From NCBI RefSeq assembly GCF_019048525.1, contig NZ_CP077369.1:1674001-1738000 (forward strand): a DNA stretch of 64,000 nt. Direction: 5' to 3'. Below are positions 19,174-29,148 of the stretch, piece after piece. Within the stretch, counting starts at the first letter, position 1, and the number at the start of each line of letters is the position of its first letter. The notes below the pieces were generated by a model. That model was not told the DNA's origin. It saw only the letters and a list, made by a program, of their open reading frames with translations, and ran no database searches. The translations under genes were made by a program, and so were the position numbers. Source of the DNA: Acinetobacter lwoffii. GTDB lineage: Bacteria; Pseudomonadota; Gammaproteobacteria; Pseudomonadales; Moraxellaceae.

Positions 19174-20529
19174 CTAGATATTTTTAGGCTTAAGTAACTT
19201 AAACAGACCAAACATAACTACAATCCAAAGCGGGATCATCAAAATAGATTCCTGGAATCCTTGCGTCCACATGATGTAAAGAATCGTAAGAATAAAACCA
19301 AGAACCAGAATATTGCCCGCCGGAGACCATAGCGCAGGGAAAGAAGTCTTCTGTCCCAGCTTTTTCATGCTTTGAATAAACTTAAGATGGGTCAGGGTAA
19401 TCATGGCCCAGTTCAATACCAGTGCACCGACTACGATGTAAATCAGATGGCTTAAGGCATCTTCAGGCACGAAGTAGTTAAGTAGCACACAGCCGAAAAT
19501 CAGCACGGCAGAGAACAATACAGCAGGAATTGGCGTACCTTGCTTATTCACTTTCATGAAGACTTTAGGTGCATTTCCTTGTTGAGCCAGACCGTAGAGC
19601 ATCCGGCTGTTGGCATACATACCACTGTTATACACAGACAGTGCTGCTGTCAGGATAATAAAGTTCAGTAAGTGTGCTGCCCAGTCAATGCCAAGCTGGC
19701 TGAAAATCATCACGAAAGGACTTTTGTCCAGACCCCCAAGCTCAAGCTGATTCCAAGGCACGAGTGATAACAGAATGGTCAAGGCGCCGACATAGAAAAT
19801 CAGAATACGGAAAACCACCTGATTAATGGCTTTCGGAATGGTTTTTTCCGGATTTTCAGCTTCTGCCGCTGCCATACCGATCAGTTCAATACCACCGAAG
19901 GCAAACATCAGGAAGGCCAGCATGTAGAACAGACCTTCAAAACCATTCGGAAAGAAACCGCCCGCGGTCCAAAGATTGCTAAAAGATGCGCCTGAAGAAG
20001 CATCAGCAGTCAGGATCAGATACAAGCCAAAGACAATCATCGAGATGACCGCAGTCACTTTAATGATAGAAAGCCAGAATTCCGATTCACCGTAGAATTT
20101 CACATTGCCGAGGTTGACCAGTGTAATCACGATAAAGAAAAACAGTACCGATGCCCAAGCTGGAATATGCGGCCACCAGTAGTTGATATATTTCGCAACC
20201 GCAGTAAGTTCGGTCATGGCTACCAGGATATACAGAATCCAGTAGTTCCAACCCGCAAGGAAACCGGGGAATTTGCCCCAGTATTTATAAGCAAAATGGC
20301 TGAATGAACCTGCGACAGGTTCATGAACAATCATCTCACCCAATTGACGCATGATTAAAAATGCAATCAGGCCCCCAATGGCATAGCCTAAAATAATAGA
20401 AGGACCCGCAGATTGGATCACCTGTGCGGAACCTAAGAATAAGCCTGTGCCAATTGCACCGCCCATGGCGATCAACTGAATATGACGGTTCTTTAAGCCA
20501 CGCTGAAGTTGTGAAGACTCGTTATTCAA
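19174..20529 (-). CDS. APC-family amino acid permease (AroP/PheP-like)
   Basis: 451 residues with about 12 membrane helices. The N-terminal signature RHIQLIAMGGAIGTGLFLGSA is that of the amino acid transporter (AAT) group of the APC superfamily. GWNYWILYILVAMTELTAV is typical of aromatic or proline permeases of the AroP/PheP/ProY type. It is a proton symporter in the inner membrane. The exact substrate cannot be read from the sequence, and no amino-acid catabolic gene is adjacent. Confidence 0.88.
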   Translation of the reverse strand: MNNESSQLQRGLKNRHIQLIAMGGAIGTGLFLGSAQVIQSAGPSIILGYAIGGLIAFLIMRQLGEMIVHEPVAGSFSHFAYKYWGKFPGFLAGWNYWILYILVAMTELTAVAKYINYWWPHIPAWASVLFFFIVITLVNLGNVKFYGESEFWLSIIKVTAVISMIVFGLYLILTADASSGASFSNLWTAGGFFPNGFEGLFYMLAFLMFAFGGIELIGMAAAEAENPEKTIPKAINQVVFRILIFYVGALTILLSLVPWNQLELGGLDKSPFVMIFSQLGIDWAAHLLNFIILTAALSVYNSGMYANSRMLYGLAQQGNAPKVFMKVNKQGTPIPAVLFSAVLIFGCVLLNYFVPEDALSHLIYIVVGALVLNWAMITLTHLKFIQSMKKLGQKTSFPALWSPAGNILVLGFILTILYIMWTQGFQESILMIPLWIVVMFGLFKLLKPKNI

Positions 20530-20861
20530 AGTGTTCAGCCCGACAATGGAAAATGATAAGTGGCTGATTGTAATTGATCAGACTAAAGAAGCCTAGTCCA
20601 TCCTAAGAATGAAATATTGTTGGAGGAATAATAAAAAATATTCATATAAATAACTGAAATAAAATATAAATGAATCAATATATTAATTTTATTGAAACTG
20701 TTACTGATGAGTTCTCTATTTTCTTGGATAAAATACAAATGCCGTTTTTTTATACTAAGGTCTGGCAGTCAAGCAGTTCTGCTTTCAACATACTATACTT
20801 TGAATATAAATATTGAATAACCCGTACGAAAACAAAGACAAGTCAAAGGATGAAATAATTC
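20530..20861. other. 332-bp divergent promoter region (permease / prpF)
   Basis: Non-coding and AT-rich. It must hold the promoters for two divergent genes. I see no convincing operator. The ribosome site before prpF is AAAGGATG. Confidence 0.5.
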
Positions 20862-22052
20862 ATGAGTTTTGCCGCCCAAATCAAGATTCCTGCAACCTAT
20901 ATGCGTGGAGGCACCAGTAAAGGTGTTTTCTTTAAGCTGGATGACCTACCTGCGCAAGCACAACAGCCTGGCCGGATTCGTGATCAGCTTTTGCTGCGCG
21001 TGATTGGTAGCCCAGATCCATACGGGAAACAGATCGATGGTATGGGGGGTGCCAGTTCCAGCACCAGTAAAACGGTGATCCTGTCAAAAAGCCAACACGC
21101 TGATCATGATGTCGATTATTTATTTGGTCAGGTGTCGATTGACCGTCCTTTTGTGGACTGGAGTGGCAACTGTGGCAATCTGACCGCGGCAGTAGGTGCA
21201 TTTGCCATTTCCAATGGTCTGGTCGATGCCGAACGTATTCCTGAAAATGGGTTGTGCACAGTACGCATCTGGCAGGCCAATATTCAGAAAACCATTATTG
21301 CACATGTGCCGATGCAGAATGGACAGGTGCAGGAGCTGGGTGATTTCGAACTGGATGGCGTAACCTTTCCTGCGGCCGAAGTGCAGATCGAGTTTCTGGA
21401 TCCAGCCGATGACGATGCTGAAGGTGGTTCGATGTTTCCGACAGGCAATCTGGTCGATACTTTGGAAGTGCCCAATATTGGCAGCTTCGAAGTGACCATG
21501 ATTAATGCCGGCATTCCAACCGTATTTTTAAATGCGGGAGATCTCGGCTATAAGGGCACAGAGCTTCAGGATCATATCAATAATGACGTGGCAGCCCTGA
21601 CAAAATTTGAGACAATTCGTGCCTATGCGGCGAAGCAGATGGGACTGATTCAGGATATTGCCGAAGCCGTAACCCGACAACACACGCCAAAAATTGCCTT
21701 TGTTGCACCACCGAGTAGCTATACCTCTTCAAGTGGCAAGACCGTCACTGAATCGGATACCGATATTCTGGTTCGTGCCTTGTCTATGGGTAAATTACAT
21801 CATGCCATGATGGGTACCGCTGCTGTCGCAATTGGTACAGCGGCTGCCATTCCCGGAACCTTGGTAAATCGGGTTGCAGGTGGAGTAGAGCGTGAAGCGG
21901 TACGTTTTGGGCATCCTTCCGGGACGTTGAGAGTCGGTGCACAAGCAAGTTTTGAAAATGGTGAGTGGAAAGTGAAGAAAGCGATAATGAGCCGGAGTGC
22001 CCGCGTGTTGATGGAAGGCTGGGTGCGCGTACCAGAAGATGTTCTCGTTTAA
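20862..22052 (+). CDS. prpF: PrpF-family 2-methylaconitate isomerase-like protein
   Basis: 396 residues, full length. It opens with IPATYMRGGTSKGVFF, the PrpF signature with the catalytic region, and includes IDGMGGASSSTSK and DWSGNCGNLTAAVGAF. PrpF converts trans- to cis-2-methylaconitate in the AcnD-dependent methylcitrate cycle. Here no prpB, prpC or acnD is adjacent, so it may serve a split pathway or a related isomerisation such as that of oxalomesaconate. It is monocistronic with a strong terminator. Confidence 0.88.
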   Translation: MSFAAQIKIPATYMRGGTSKGVFFKLDDLPAQAQQPGRIRDQLLLRVIGSPDPYGKQIDGMGGASSSTSKTVILSKSQHADHDVDYLFGQVSIDRPFVDWSGNCGNLTAAVGAFAISNGLVDAERIPENGLCTVRIWQANIQKTIIAHVPMQNGQVQELGDFELDGVTFPAAEVQIEFLDPADDDAEGGSMFPTGNLVDTLEVPNIGSFEVTMINAGIPTVFLNAGDLGYKGTELQDHINNDVAALTKFETIRAYAAKQMGLIQDIAEAVTRQHTPKIAFVAPPSSYTSSSGKTVTESDTDILVRALSMGKLHHAMMGTAAVAIGTAAAIPGTLVNRVAGGVEREAVRFGHPSGTLRVGAQASFENGEWKVKKAIMSRSARVLMEGWVRVPEDVLV

Positions 22053-22074
22053 ATGCCGTGCATACATTTAGCCT

Positions 22075-22107
22075 AAAAAAACCACCGATTCTACGGTGGT
22101 TTTTTTA
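22075..22107 (+). terminator. prpF terminator
   Basis: AAAAAAACCACCG / CGGTGGTTTTTTT with a six-base loop. The downstream IS982-family element starts only about 5 bp past it. Confidence 0.9.
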
Positions 22108-22111
22108 TTGT

Positions 22112-23090
22112 ACCTGAGTTCGACATAAAAAATAAATAAAAAAAAGCCTTAGCATCTGTAATATCTTGGTTACGAAGACAAAACATTTCAGAGCAAGGCT
22201 TTTTCATGGACTATATTACCGAATTATTTTGTATCTTGGATGATTTCTGCAAAAAGTTTAATGAATCTTTAGAGAAAGCTCTAATTTCTGATCAAAAAAC
22301 AACAATGAAAAAGTCAGCTTTAAGCTTGTCTGAAGTCATGACCATTGTCATTTTATTTCATAAATCCGGGTTTAGATTTTTCAAATATTTTTATTGTCAT
22401 ATGATCATCCCATTTTGGAAATCAGCTTTTCCCAAGCTTCTTAGTTACAATCGTTTTATTGAAATTATGCCGCGTTGTTTGCAAGCTTTGAGTAGTTTCT
22501 TCCATCAAGTTAAAGGAGAAGATACCGGAATTTGTATTATTGATTCGACTAAATTGGTCGTTTGCCATAATCTTAGAATTAAAAGACATCGTGTATTTAA
22601 AGGCTTAGCTGGTCGTGGTAAAAGTAGCACAGGTTGGTTTTATGGATTTAAAGTCCATATTGTTATCAACAACTTGGGTGAAATTATTAATCTCAAGATT
22701 ACATCGGGAAGTGTTCATGATGTTGCTGTACTTGAATCTTTAACCCAAGAGTTAAAAGGTATTTTACTGGGCGATAAAGGCTATCTGAGTAAAGCAAAAA
22801 CTGAAGCTTTAGCAGCAAGGGGGCTCAGACTATTAACCCCGTCACGCAAGAATATGAAAAATAAACCCATCCAAACTGAAGAAGAAAAACAATTGCTTTG
22901 CAGAAGAGGATTGATCGAAACAGTGAATGATCAGTTAAAAAACTTACATCAAATTGACCATTCACGTCATCGTTCGGTGAATAACTTTATGGTGAATATT
23001 ATGGCTGCTATAGTGGCTTATTGCTTAAATCCAAATAAGCCAACTTTCCAAAACTTGCTAAAAAGCTAAAATATTTCATCGAACTCAGGT
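22112..23090 (+). mobile_element. IS982-family insertion sequence
   Basis: 979 bp with ends ACCTGAGTTCGA / TCGAACTCAGGT. The flanking duplication is TATTGT (22106-22111 and 23091-23096), within the 6-9 bp usual for this family. It lies between the prpF terminator and ispA and breaks no gene. Confidence 0.88.
22206..23069 (+). CDS. IS982-family transposase
   Basis: 287 residues and intact. DDE signatures of the family are CIIDSTKLVVCH (Asp), LLGDKGYLSK (Asp) and RRGLIETVNDQLKNLHQIDHSRHRS (Glu, with the IS982-typical tail). It starts after an AGCAAGG ribosome-site-like stretch. Confidence 0.93.
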   Translation: MDYITELFCILDDFCKKFNESLEKALISDQKTTMKKSALSLSEVMTIVILFHKSGFRFFKYFYCHMIIPFWKSAFPKLLSYNRFIEIMPRCLQALSSFFHQVKGEDTGICIIDSTKLVVCHNLRIKRHRVFKGLAGRGKSSTGWFYGFKVHIVINNLGEIINLKITSGSVHDVAVLESLTQELKGILLGDKGYLSKAKTEALAARGLRLLTPSRKNMKNKPIQTEEEKQLLCRRGLIETVNDQLKNLHQIDHSRHRSVNNFMVNIMAAIVAYCLNPNKPTFQNLLKS

Positions 23091-23261
23091 TATTGTTTAA
23101 AATCTCTGCCTTGCTTATTTGATGTTGAATAGCAAATTTCAGCAGAACAATTCAATTTATGGCTGAAAATTCAAGGCATTTCTAGGTACAATGCCTGATC
23201 AACGTACAGGCATTTATTCGCTTGTCATTTTATTTTTCTGGACTACGTATTCGAGGCGAAT

Positions 23262-24170
23262 GTGTCATCTATCACTGACGTATCAACCCATGCACTCACT
23301 CAAGCACAACACCGCATTCAACAGGATTTATTGACCGCTCTGGAAGCCTTTGCTATTCCGGAACCTTTAAGGTCGGCAGTCCATCATGCTGTGATGCTGG
23401 GTGGCAAGCGGGTACGTCCAGCGCTATGCTATGCCACCGCTGCATTAAAGCCTAACCAGAATAGTGCCGCAGTGCGCCGTGCAGCGGTTGCGATCGAGTT
23501 TATTCACTGCTATTCATTGGCTCATGATGATCTGCCATGTATGGACAATGATTTGCTGCGCCGTGGCCAGCCGACATGTCATGTGGCTTATGGAGAAGAT
23601 ACCGCGCTTTTGGCAGGTGATATCCTGCAATCGATGGCTTTTGAAATTTTGGGTAGCCGTCTGTTTGATCAGGGGCCAGCGGTAGAAGCTTCCATTGTAC
23701 TGAAGCAGATGCAGATTCTGGCAACCGCTTCTTCGAAAATGGTGAATGGTCAGGTTTTAGATTTGCAGTCTGAAGGCAAGAAAATCGATCAGCAAGCACT
23801 GGAAAATATTCATCGCAATAAAACCGGTGCTTTGATTAGTGCCGCGATCATGATGGCGGCGGTGACTATTTTTGAGGGTACCGATCTGGCCATTCCTAAA
23901 TTACGTGAGTTTGGACAGGCGATTGGTCTGGCCTTTCAGGTACAGGATGATATTTTGGATATTATTTCCGATACCGACGTGTTGGGGAAAACTGCAGGTA
24001 AAGATGAACAAGTTGAAAAATCAACCTATCCGGCATTGATGGGTCTGGAGCAGGCCAAGGCCTATGCCCAGCAATTACATGATCAGGCGATCAATGCCTT
24101 GAACCATTTTGAAGGTCAGGCGGAAGAGTTGAGGAAAATTACCCAGTTCTTGCTCACGCGCAAAAGCTGA
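23262..24170 (+). CDS. ispA: Farnesyl diphosphate synthase
   Basis: 302 residues, GTG start. The two Asp-rich motifs are AHDDLPCMDND and FQVQDDILDIISD, and LGGKRVRPAL is near the N-terminus. It condenses IPP with DMAPP and GPP to farnesyl diphosphate for undecaprenyl phosphate and quinones. The chain-length region (IHCYSLAHDDLP) fits a C15 enzyme. The IS982-family element ends 171 bp upstream, so its promoter may be close to the insertion. Confidence 0.94.
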   Translation: MSSITDVSTHALTQAQHRIQQDLLTALEAFAIPEPLRSAVHHAVMLGGKRVRPALCYATAALKPNQNSAAVRRAAVAIEFIHCYSLAHDDLPCMDNDLLRRGQPTCHVAYGEDTALLAGDILQSMAFEILGSRLFDQGPAVEASIVLKQMQILATASSKMVNGQVLDLQSEGKKIDQQALENIHRNKTGALISAAIMMAAVTIFEGTDLAIPKLREFGQAIGLAFQVQDDILDIISDTDVLGKTAGKDEQVEKSTYPALMGLEQAKAYAQQLHDQAINALNHFEGQAEELRKITQFLLTRKS

Positions 24171-24213
24171 TTGAAAAATTATTTTTCTAAAAAAGTTTAA
24201 AGAAACCGCATAA

Positions 24214-24240
24214 AAAAAGAGGACTTGAAGTCCTCTTTTT
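24214..24240. terminator. Bidirectional terminator between ispA and putP
   Basis: AAAAAGAGGACT / AGTCCTCTTTTT with a TGA loop, between convergent genes. Confidence 0.9.
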
Positions 24241-24253
24241 AGTTGATACAGAA

Positions 24254-25744
24254 TTATTTGCTTTCGTTATACAGGCGTTCAGCTTCTTCAAAGCGATCGG
24301 TAATTTCTGCTGTTGGTGCTTTACCCATCAGGCTCACCACCACAATCGCCAGCATTGAACAGATAAAACCAGGAACGATTTCATACAGGCCAGTGTCAGC
24401 AAACAGGTTCTTCCAGAAAATAACGACGACTGCACCCACGATCATACCGGCCAAAGCACCATTCAAAGTCATGCGTTTCCAGAACAATGACAGGATAATC
24501 AGCGGGCCAAAAGCGGCACCAAAACCTGCCCAGGCATAAGCCACCAGACCAAGTACTTTGGATTCAGGATTGCCCGCCATCCAGATTGCCAGCAAGGCAA
24601 TCAGCAGTACCATCAAACGGCCCACCCAGACCAGTTCTTTTTGCGAGGCATTTTTACGCAGGAAAGATTTATAGAAGTCTTCTGTCAAGGTGCTTGAACA
24701 GACCAATAACTGACAGCTTAAAGTACTCATTACTGCGGCAAGAATCGCCGCCAGAACTACACCTGCAATCCATGGGTTAAACAGGATTTTGGTCAGTTCC
24801 ATAAATACGGTTTCAGGATTGGCATTCACCACGCTTGCCAGTTCTGGATGCTGCTGGAAATAAGCAATACCGAAGAAGCCGGCTGCGACTGCACCGCCCA
24901 GACACAGAATCATCCAGGTCATGCCAATACGACGTGCATTTGGAATGGATTTGACTGAATCTGCAGCCATGAAGCGCACCAGAATATGCGGCTGGCCAAA
25001 GTAACCCAGACCCCAAGCCAAGAGCGAGATAATCGCAACAAGACTGAGATCACCCAGAATATTCATTGCTTGAGGACGAGCAGCCTCCAGTGCCAAAGTC
25101 ACCTGGGACATATCCGAGAACGCCATTAACGTTACGATTGGTGTCAGCAACAGGGCAAAGATCATCAGCCCCGCCTGAATGGTATCGGTCCAGCTCACAG
25201 CCAGGAAGCCACCAATAAACACATAGCTGATGGTGGCAATGGCACTGATCCAGAGCGCGGTGCTATAAGACATGTCAAACATGCTTTCGAACAGACGCGC
25301 ACCTGCGACCATGCCCGAAGCACAGTAAATCGCAAAGAAAATCAGAATCACGAAAGCCGAAACAATACGCAGGATTTTCTTCTGGTCGTTAAAACGATTC
25401 GAGAAATAATCCGGCAGGGTCAGGGCATTGTGCTGAACTTCGGTATGCACCCGCAGACGGCCAGCAACCAGCAACCAGTTGAGCCAGGCACCAATAATCA
25501 GACCGATGGCAATCCACATTTCAGACAGGCCGGAAAGATAAATCGCACCGGGCAGACCCATCAGGAGCCAGCCACTCATGTCGGAAGCCCCTGCAGAAAG
25601 TGCAGTTACGAAACTCCCTAAACGTCGGCCCCCTAAGATGTAATCGGAAAAGTTGCTTGTCGCGCGATAAGCCATCAGGCCAATCACCACCATTGCGACA
25701 ATATAGAAAAGAAAAGTAATTAAGGTTGGATTTAGGGAGCTCAT
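24254..25744 (-). CDS. putP: Sodium/proline symporter
   Basis: 496 residues from ATG 25744 (MSSLNPTLITFLFYIVAMV). An upstream in-frame ATG at 25783 would add 13 non-family residues. About 13 membrane helices of the SSS family, with the sodium-site region GGRRLGSFVTALSAGASDMSG near residue 40. It takes up proline with sodium for osmoprotection or as a nutrient. No putA is nearby. Confidence 0.93.
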   Translation of the reverse strand: MSSLNPTLITFLFYIVAMVVIGLMAYRATSNFSDYILGGRRLGSFVTALSAGASDMSGWLLMGLPGAIYLSGLSEMWIAIGLIIGAWLNWLLVAGRLRVHTEVQHNALTLPDYFSNRFNDQKKILRIVSAFVILIFFAIYCASGMVAGARLFESMFDMSYSTALWISAIATISYVFIGGFLAVSWTDTIQAGLMIFALLLTPIVTLMAFSDMSQVTLALEAARPQAMNILGDLSLVAIISLLAWGLGYFGQPHILVRFMAADSVKSIPNARRIGMTWMILCLGGAVAAGFFGIAYFQQHPELASVVNANPETVFMELTKILFNPWIAGVVLAAILAAVMSTLSCQLLVCSSTLTEDFYKSFLRKNASQKELVWVGRLMVLLIALLAIWMAGNPESKVLGLVAYAWAGFGAAFGPLIILSLFWKRMTLNGALAGMIVGAVVVIFWKNLFADTGLYEIVPGFICSMLAIVVVSLMGKAPTAEITDRFEEAERLYNESK

Positions 25745-25912
25745 ACGGTATCCATTTTTAAGTTGGACAGTAGATCGAAACAAGGAATAAGATAGTTGCG
25801 AAAAGCTTTAATCCGAAAGCCAGGCAACATCAAATCCAGTAGATTTCAAAAATAAACGCGAAATTTAACCATAAATTCACATTTTTTGCTGAGATTTTCT
25901 TGCGCGAATAAA

Positions 25913-25937
25913 AATAGGCAACCCTCGGGCTGCCTAT
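25913..25937 (-). terminator. Terminator of the nfeD-SPFH operon
   Basis: ATAGGCA / TGCCTAT with an inner CCC/GGG pairing, followed by T-rich sequence on the minus strand. Confidence 0.65.
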
Positions 25938-25957
25938 GTATAAAGTCAAAAGATAAA

Positions 25958-26812
25958 TTAGTTAGGGCGACCCATAACACCGCGGATCGTATTTAACACA
26001 TCGGCTGGAAGGACCACGGTCTTGGCATTTGGCGATTTGGCCATATCCTGCATGGCTTTAATATACTGTTCACCCAGTAAATAGGCGACCGGAATTTCAT
26101 TATCACCAATGGCGGAAGTCACCATGTCAATTGCACGTTGTGAAGACTCAGCCAGTACCACTTGTGCTTCGGCATCACGACGTGAGGCTTCCAGACGGCC
26201 ATCAGCTTCCAGAATGGCGGCCTGTTTTTCACCGTCAGCTTTGGTGACGGTTGCACGACGCTGACGTTCAGCAGCGGCCTGTTCTTCCATCGCAGTCTGC
26301 ATGGTAATTGATGGCTTAATATCCTGAATTTCCACAGTCTTTAGGGTAATTCCCCAGTCCGAGATATCATCGGAAATACTGGATTTCAAGCGTGCCTTGA
26401 TATGGTCACGTGAAGACAGGGCATCATCCAGATCCATTTCACCGACAATCGAACGCAGTGAAGTCTGTACCAGGTTCTGAATCGCCCAGGAATAGTTTTC
26501 AATCCCGTACACTGCTTTTTCTGGCGTAGTCAGGTTGATATAGGCCACGGCATTCATCAGCAAAACCGCGTTATCACGGGTAATCACTTCCTGTGAGGGA
26601 ATATCCAGAACGATATCTTTAGTTGTGACTTTATAGGCGACTTCATCGACATAAGGAATGACAAAATTCAGGCCCGGATTTAGGGTGGTATGGTATTTAC
26701 CCAGACGCTGTACGATCCATTTGTAGCCTTGCGGCACAATCCGCACACCTTTAAAAATGGTAATCGCAACAAAGGCCAGAAACGCGATAACAATGATAGA
26801 ACCACCAGACAT
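25958..26812 (-). CDS. SPFH/Band 7 (stomatin-like) membrane protein
   Basis: 284 residues. One N-terminal membrane segment (IIVIAFLAFVAITIFKGV) is followed by the SPFH domain with VPQGYKWIVQRLGKYHTTL and VISRD-like VITRDNAVLLMNAVAY, then a long Ala/Glu-rich coiled coil (EEQAAAERQRRATVTKADGEKQ). Such proteins form membrane microdomain scaffolds. The partner NfeD gene is 12 bp upstream, the arrangement seen for QmcA/YbbK. Confidence 0.9.
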   Translation of the reverse strand: MSGGSIIVIAFLAFVAITIFKGVRIVPQGYKWIVQRLGKYHTTLNPGLNFVIPYVDEVAYKVTTKDIVLDIPSQEVITRDNAVLLMNAVAYINLTTPEKAVYGIENYSWAIQNLVQTSLRSIVGEMDLDDALSSRDHIKARLKSSISDDISDWGITLKTVEIQDIKPSITMQTAMEEQAAAERQRRATVTKADGEKQAAILEADGRLEASRRDAEAQVVLAESSQRAIDMVTSAIGDNEIPVAYLLGEQYIKAMQDMAKSPNAKTVVLPADVLNTIRGVMGRPN

Positions 26813-26824
26813 AGCTTATTCACC

Positions 26825-27298
26825 TTATTGATTTTGATAATTCGTGCTGTGAGGTTGTACGACCAGGTCATTACCCAGAATATCCACGACGCGAACGCGG
26901 TCTCCGACCTGAACTGAGTCCAGAGTTCGGCATTCCCATTCATCCGAACCTAAAACTGGCATCGGAAAGCGCACCCGGATTTGCCCATGATCCAGATTAG
27001 TCTGAATCACCATGCCCACCTGACCAATGGTCGCTTCACGCGATAGACCGGCTTTGGTCTTATCAATGGAAAGTGGCTTGATAAACTTAAACCAGAGCAG
27101 CGTACACAGAACAGAAAGTACGATCCAGGTCAGGAGCTGGGTCGTCAGTCCCATCATCGGGAACATCCAGTACAGGACGCCAACCATGATGGCACCGATC
27201 CCGAACCACAGGGCAGCAAATGCGGGCAGTAGTAATTCCGATAGAATCAGAAGGATGCCTAATACAAACCAGTGCCAAGGTTCAAGAACTAATTCCAT
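26825..27298 (-). CDS. NfeD-family membrane protein
   Basis: 157 residues. Three or four membrane helices (about 8-75) are followed by a C-terminal OB-fold domain (GQVGMVIQTNLDHGQIRVRF ... GDRVRVVDI). This is the short NfeD1b type that lacks the protease domain and nearly always pairs with an SPFH protein, as here. Confidence 0.9.
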   Translation of the reverse strand: MELVLEPWHWFVLGILLILSELLLPAFAALWFGIGAIMVGVLYWMFPMMGLTTQLLTWIVLSVLCTLLWFKFIKPLSIDKTKAGLSREATIGQVGMVIQTNLDHGQIRVRFPMPVLGSDEWECRTLDSVQVGDRVRVVDILGNDLVVQPHSTNYQNQ

Positions 27299-27400
27299 AT
27301 CGTGACCTATATCGCTAAGTATTTAATTAATCATCATCTTTATATGATTGATCTTCAATGTAGCAGATGCGGCCGCAGATGAATATAAAAAATTCATGCA

Positions 27401-28318
27401 TCAAAATTTTGCCGGACGTGGCGGTTTAAATGCCGCGGGAGACTGCTTGAAGTTGCTAATGGCTTTTTCAATAGTACGGATTTTCAGCTGAGCGGCCTTT
27501 TCACCTTCAAGAATGGTGGCATTGCTGGCTTTCAAGTCCAAAGTACCGATATGCCCAACTTTGGGCTGAATCACCACAGTGGCCTGACTCAACTCTTCAT
27601 TAATACTTTGCTGTCCCATAATGTTCAGGGTCTGATCCAGTACACCCCACATATTCAAGGCTTTATTACCATCCGGACGGGCAGAAATATCCACGGCAAT
27701 CACAATATCTGCTCCCATATCTTTGGCGGTCTTGACCGGAATCGGACTGACCAGACCGCCATCGACATATTTGGTGCCGCCAATCACTGCAGGTACAAAC
27801 ACATTTGGGATACTGCAGGACGCTCGGACCGCCTGTCCGGCATTGCCTTTAATAAAATCTGCCTTGCGTCCAGTGTCCAGACGGGTCGCTACCGCAGCAA
27901 AACGTATCGGGAATTGCTCAATCGGTTTGTTCGCTACATTCTTGTTGACGAAATCCTGCAGTTTTTGTCCGGCAATAATCCCTTGTCGATTTAAAGTTAG
28001 GTCACGGATATCCGACTCTTTAAAATTCAGGGCAATCTGCTGTAACTGATAAGGCGATTTGCCACTGGCATACAGGCTACCGACAAAACTGCCGGCACTG
28101 GTACCGGTGACGATTTTCGGTTTGATGCCGTGTGATTCGAGCACTTTAATGACGCCAATATGGGCAAAACCTTTGGCACCGCCGCCACCGAGGGCAATGG
28201 CGACGACAGGTTCACGGGCTTTTAATGGCGTGGCAGGCGTAGGTGTTTTAGTGGCTTTGTCACAGGCTGCAAGACTGAAACCAAGGCAGCCAATTAAGGC
28301 ATAACGGGCTAATTTCAT
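27401..28318 (-). CDS. Patatin-like phospholipase, lipoprotein
   Basis: 305 residues. The signal sequence ends in the lipobox FSLAAC (Cys about residue 19). The patatin catalytic features are the oxyanion loop ALGGGGAKGFAHIGV, nucleophile GTSAG and Asp in YVDGGLVSPIPV. It resembles the RssA/YchK group. It probably acts as a lipid acyl hydrolase anchored in the envelope; its substrate is not known. It is on the same strand as the acyltransferase gene 63 bp upstream. Confidence 0.88.
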   Translation of the reverse strand: MKLARYALIGCLGFSLAACDKATKTPTPATPLKAREPVVAIALGGGGAKGFAHIGVIKVLESHGIKPKIVTGTSAGSFVGSLYASGKSPYQLQQIALNFKESDIRDLTLNRQGIIAGQKLQDFVNKNVANKPIEQFPIRFAAVATRLDTGRKADFIKGNAGQAVRASCSIPNVFVPAVIGGTKYVDGGLVSPIPVKTAKDMGADIVIAVDISARPDGNKALNMWGVLDQTLNIMGQQSINEELSQATVVIQPKVGHIGTLDLKASNATILEGEKAAQLKIRTIEKAISNFKQSPAAFKPPRPAKF

Positions 28319-28381
28319 TATAAAAACTGGTGATTAAATCAACAAAATTCAGGCTATCACATCAAAAAAAGCCGTATTTGC

Positions 28382-29011
28382 CTAGTCTTTTTTCAAAAGC
28401 TTTTGTAACGGCTTGGCCACCCAGTCCGGATTTTTGGCCGAGAATTTACCTTGATAATGCTGATAAATCTGTTCCAGATCGTATTCATAATCACCGGTCA
28501 GATGGTAGACGCCCAGGATATGAATGGTCTTGATATCATAATCAAAGGAAAACATCACAATCGGCAAATGGGCCGCCTTGGCAATATGATAAAAACCGCT
28601 TCGAATTTTTTCTGGTGCCTTACGTGAACCTTCCGGTGCCATACCGACCCAGATCTGCTGCGATTTTTCAATGATGTCTACAATCTGTCGGGTATGTCCT
28701 TGTGGGCTATCTCGGACGACAGGAACCACACCAATCCATTCCAGAACCGGTTTTAGCGGTGTACGAAACAGACTGTCTTTACCGAAAATCGTAATCTGAA
28801 TACCGAGACCAAGCAGGGCGTTAAAACCCAGCCATGCATCAATATTGGAAGTGTGCGGGGAAATAATCGCGACTGCTTTAGGTAGGTCTGGAAATTCGCC
28901 TTCTAGACGCCAGCCCTGTGCCAAAAAAAGCTGCCTGAAAAAAGTCCGGCTCAGCTTGCTGCCGCGGGCTGGTACATGCGGCGGGAGTTGGGGGAAACGT
29001 ATTTGGGCCAT
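28382..29011 (-). CDS. 1-acylglycerol-3-phosphate acyltransferase-like protein
   Basis: 209 residues with PlsC-family motifs in variant form: ISPHTSNIDAW (the NHxxxxD-type motif as HTSNID), FGKDSLFRTPL and MAPEGSRKAPEKIRSGFY (the EGTR-type block). The short length and HTSNxD motif fit the group related to glycerol acyltransferases of unclear substrate. It is likely bound to the inner membrane. It is divergent from the MFS carrier gene. Confidence 0.85.
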   Translation of the reverse strand: MAQIRFPQLPPHVPARGSKLSRTFFRQLFLAQGWRLEGEFPDLPKAVAIISPHTSNIDAWLGFNALLGLGIQITIFGKDSLFRTPLKPVLEWIGVVPVVRDSPQGHTRQIVDIIEKSQQIWVGMAPEGSRKAPEKIRSGFYHIAKAAHLPIVMFSFDYDIKTIHILGVYHLTGDYEYDLEQIYQHYQGKFSAKNPDWVAKPLQKLLKKD

Positions 29012-29148
29012 TGCTTTTGTCCCTTCCTGAAACTAATTTTTCTTTATTTTTTATTATATTAGACTGTTGTAAAATCCGGATCATTGGCAAAATGTATAGC
29101 ATCTTAAATGCTGGTGATGCATTTTCACCTTAAGGACTTGGCCTGCAT

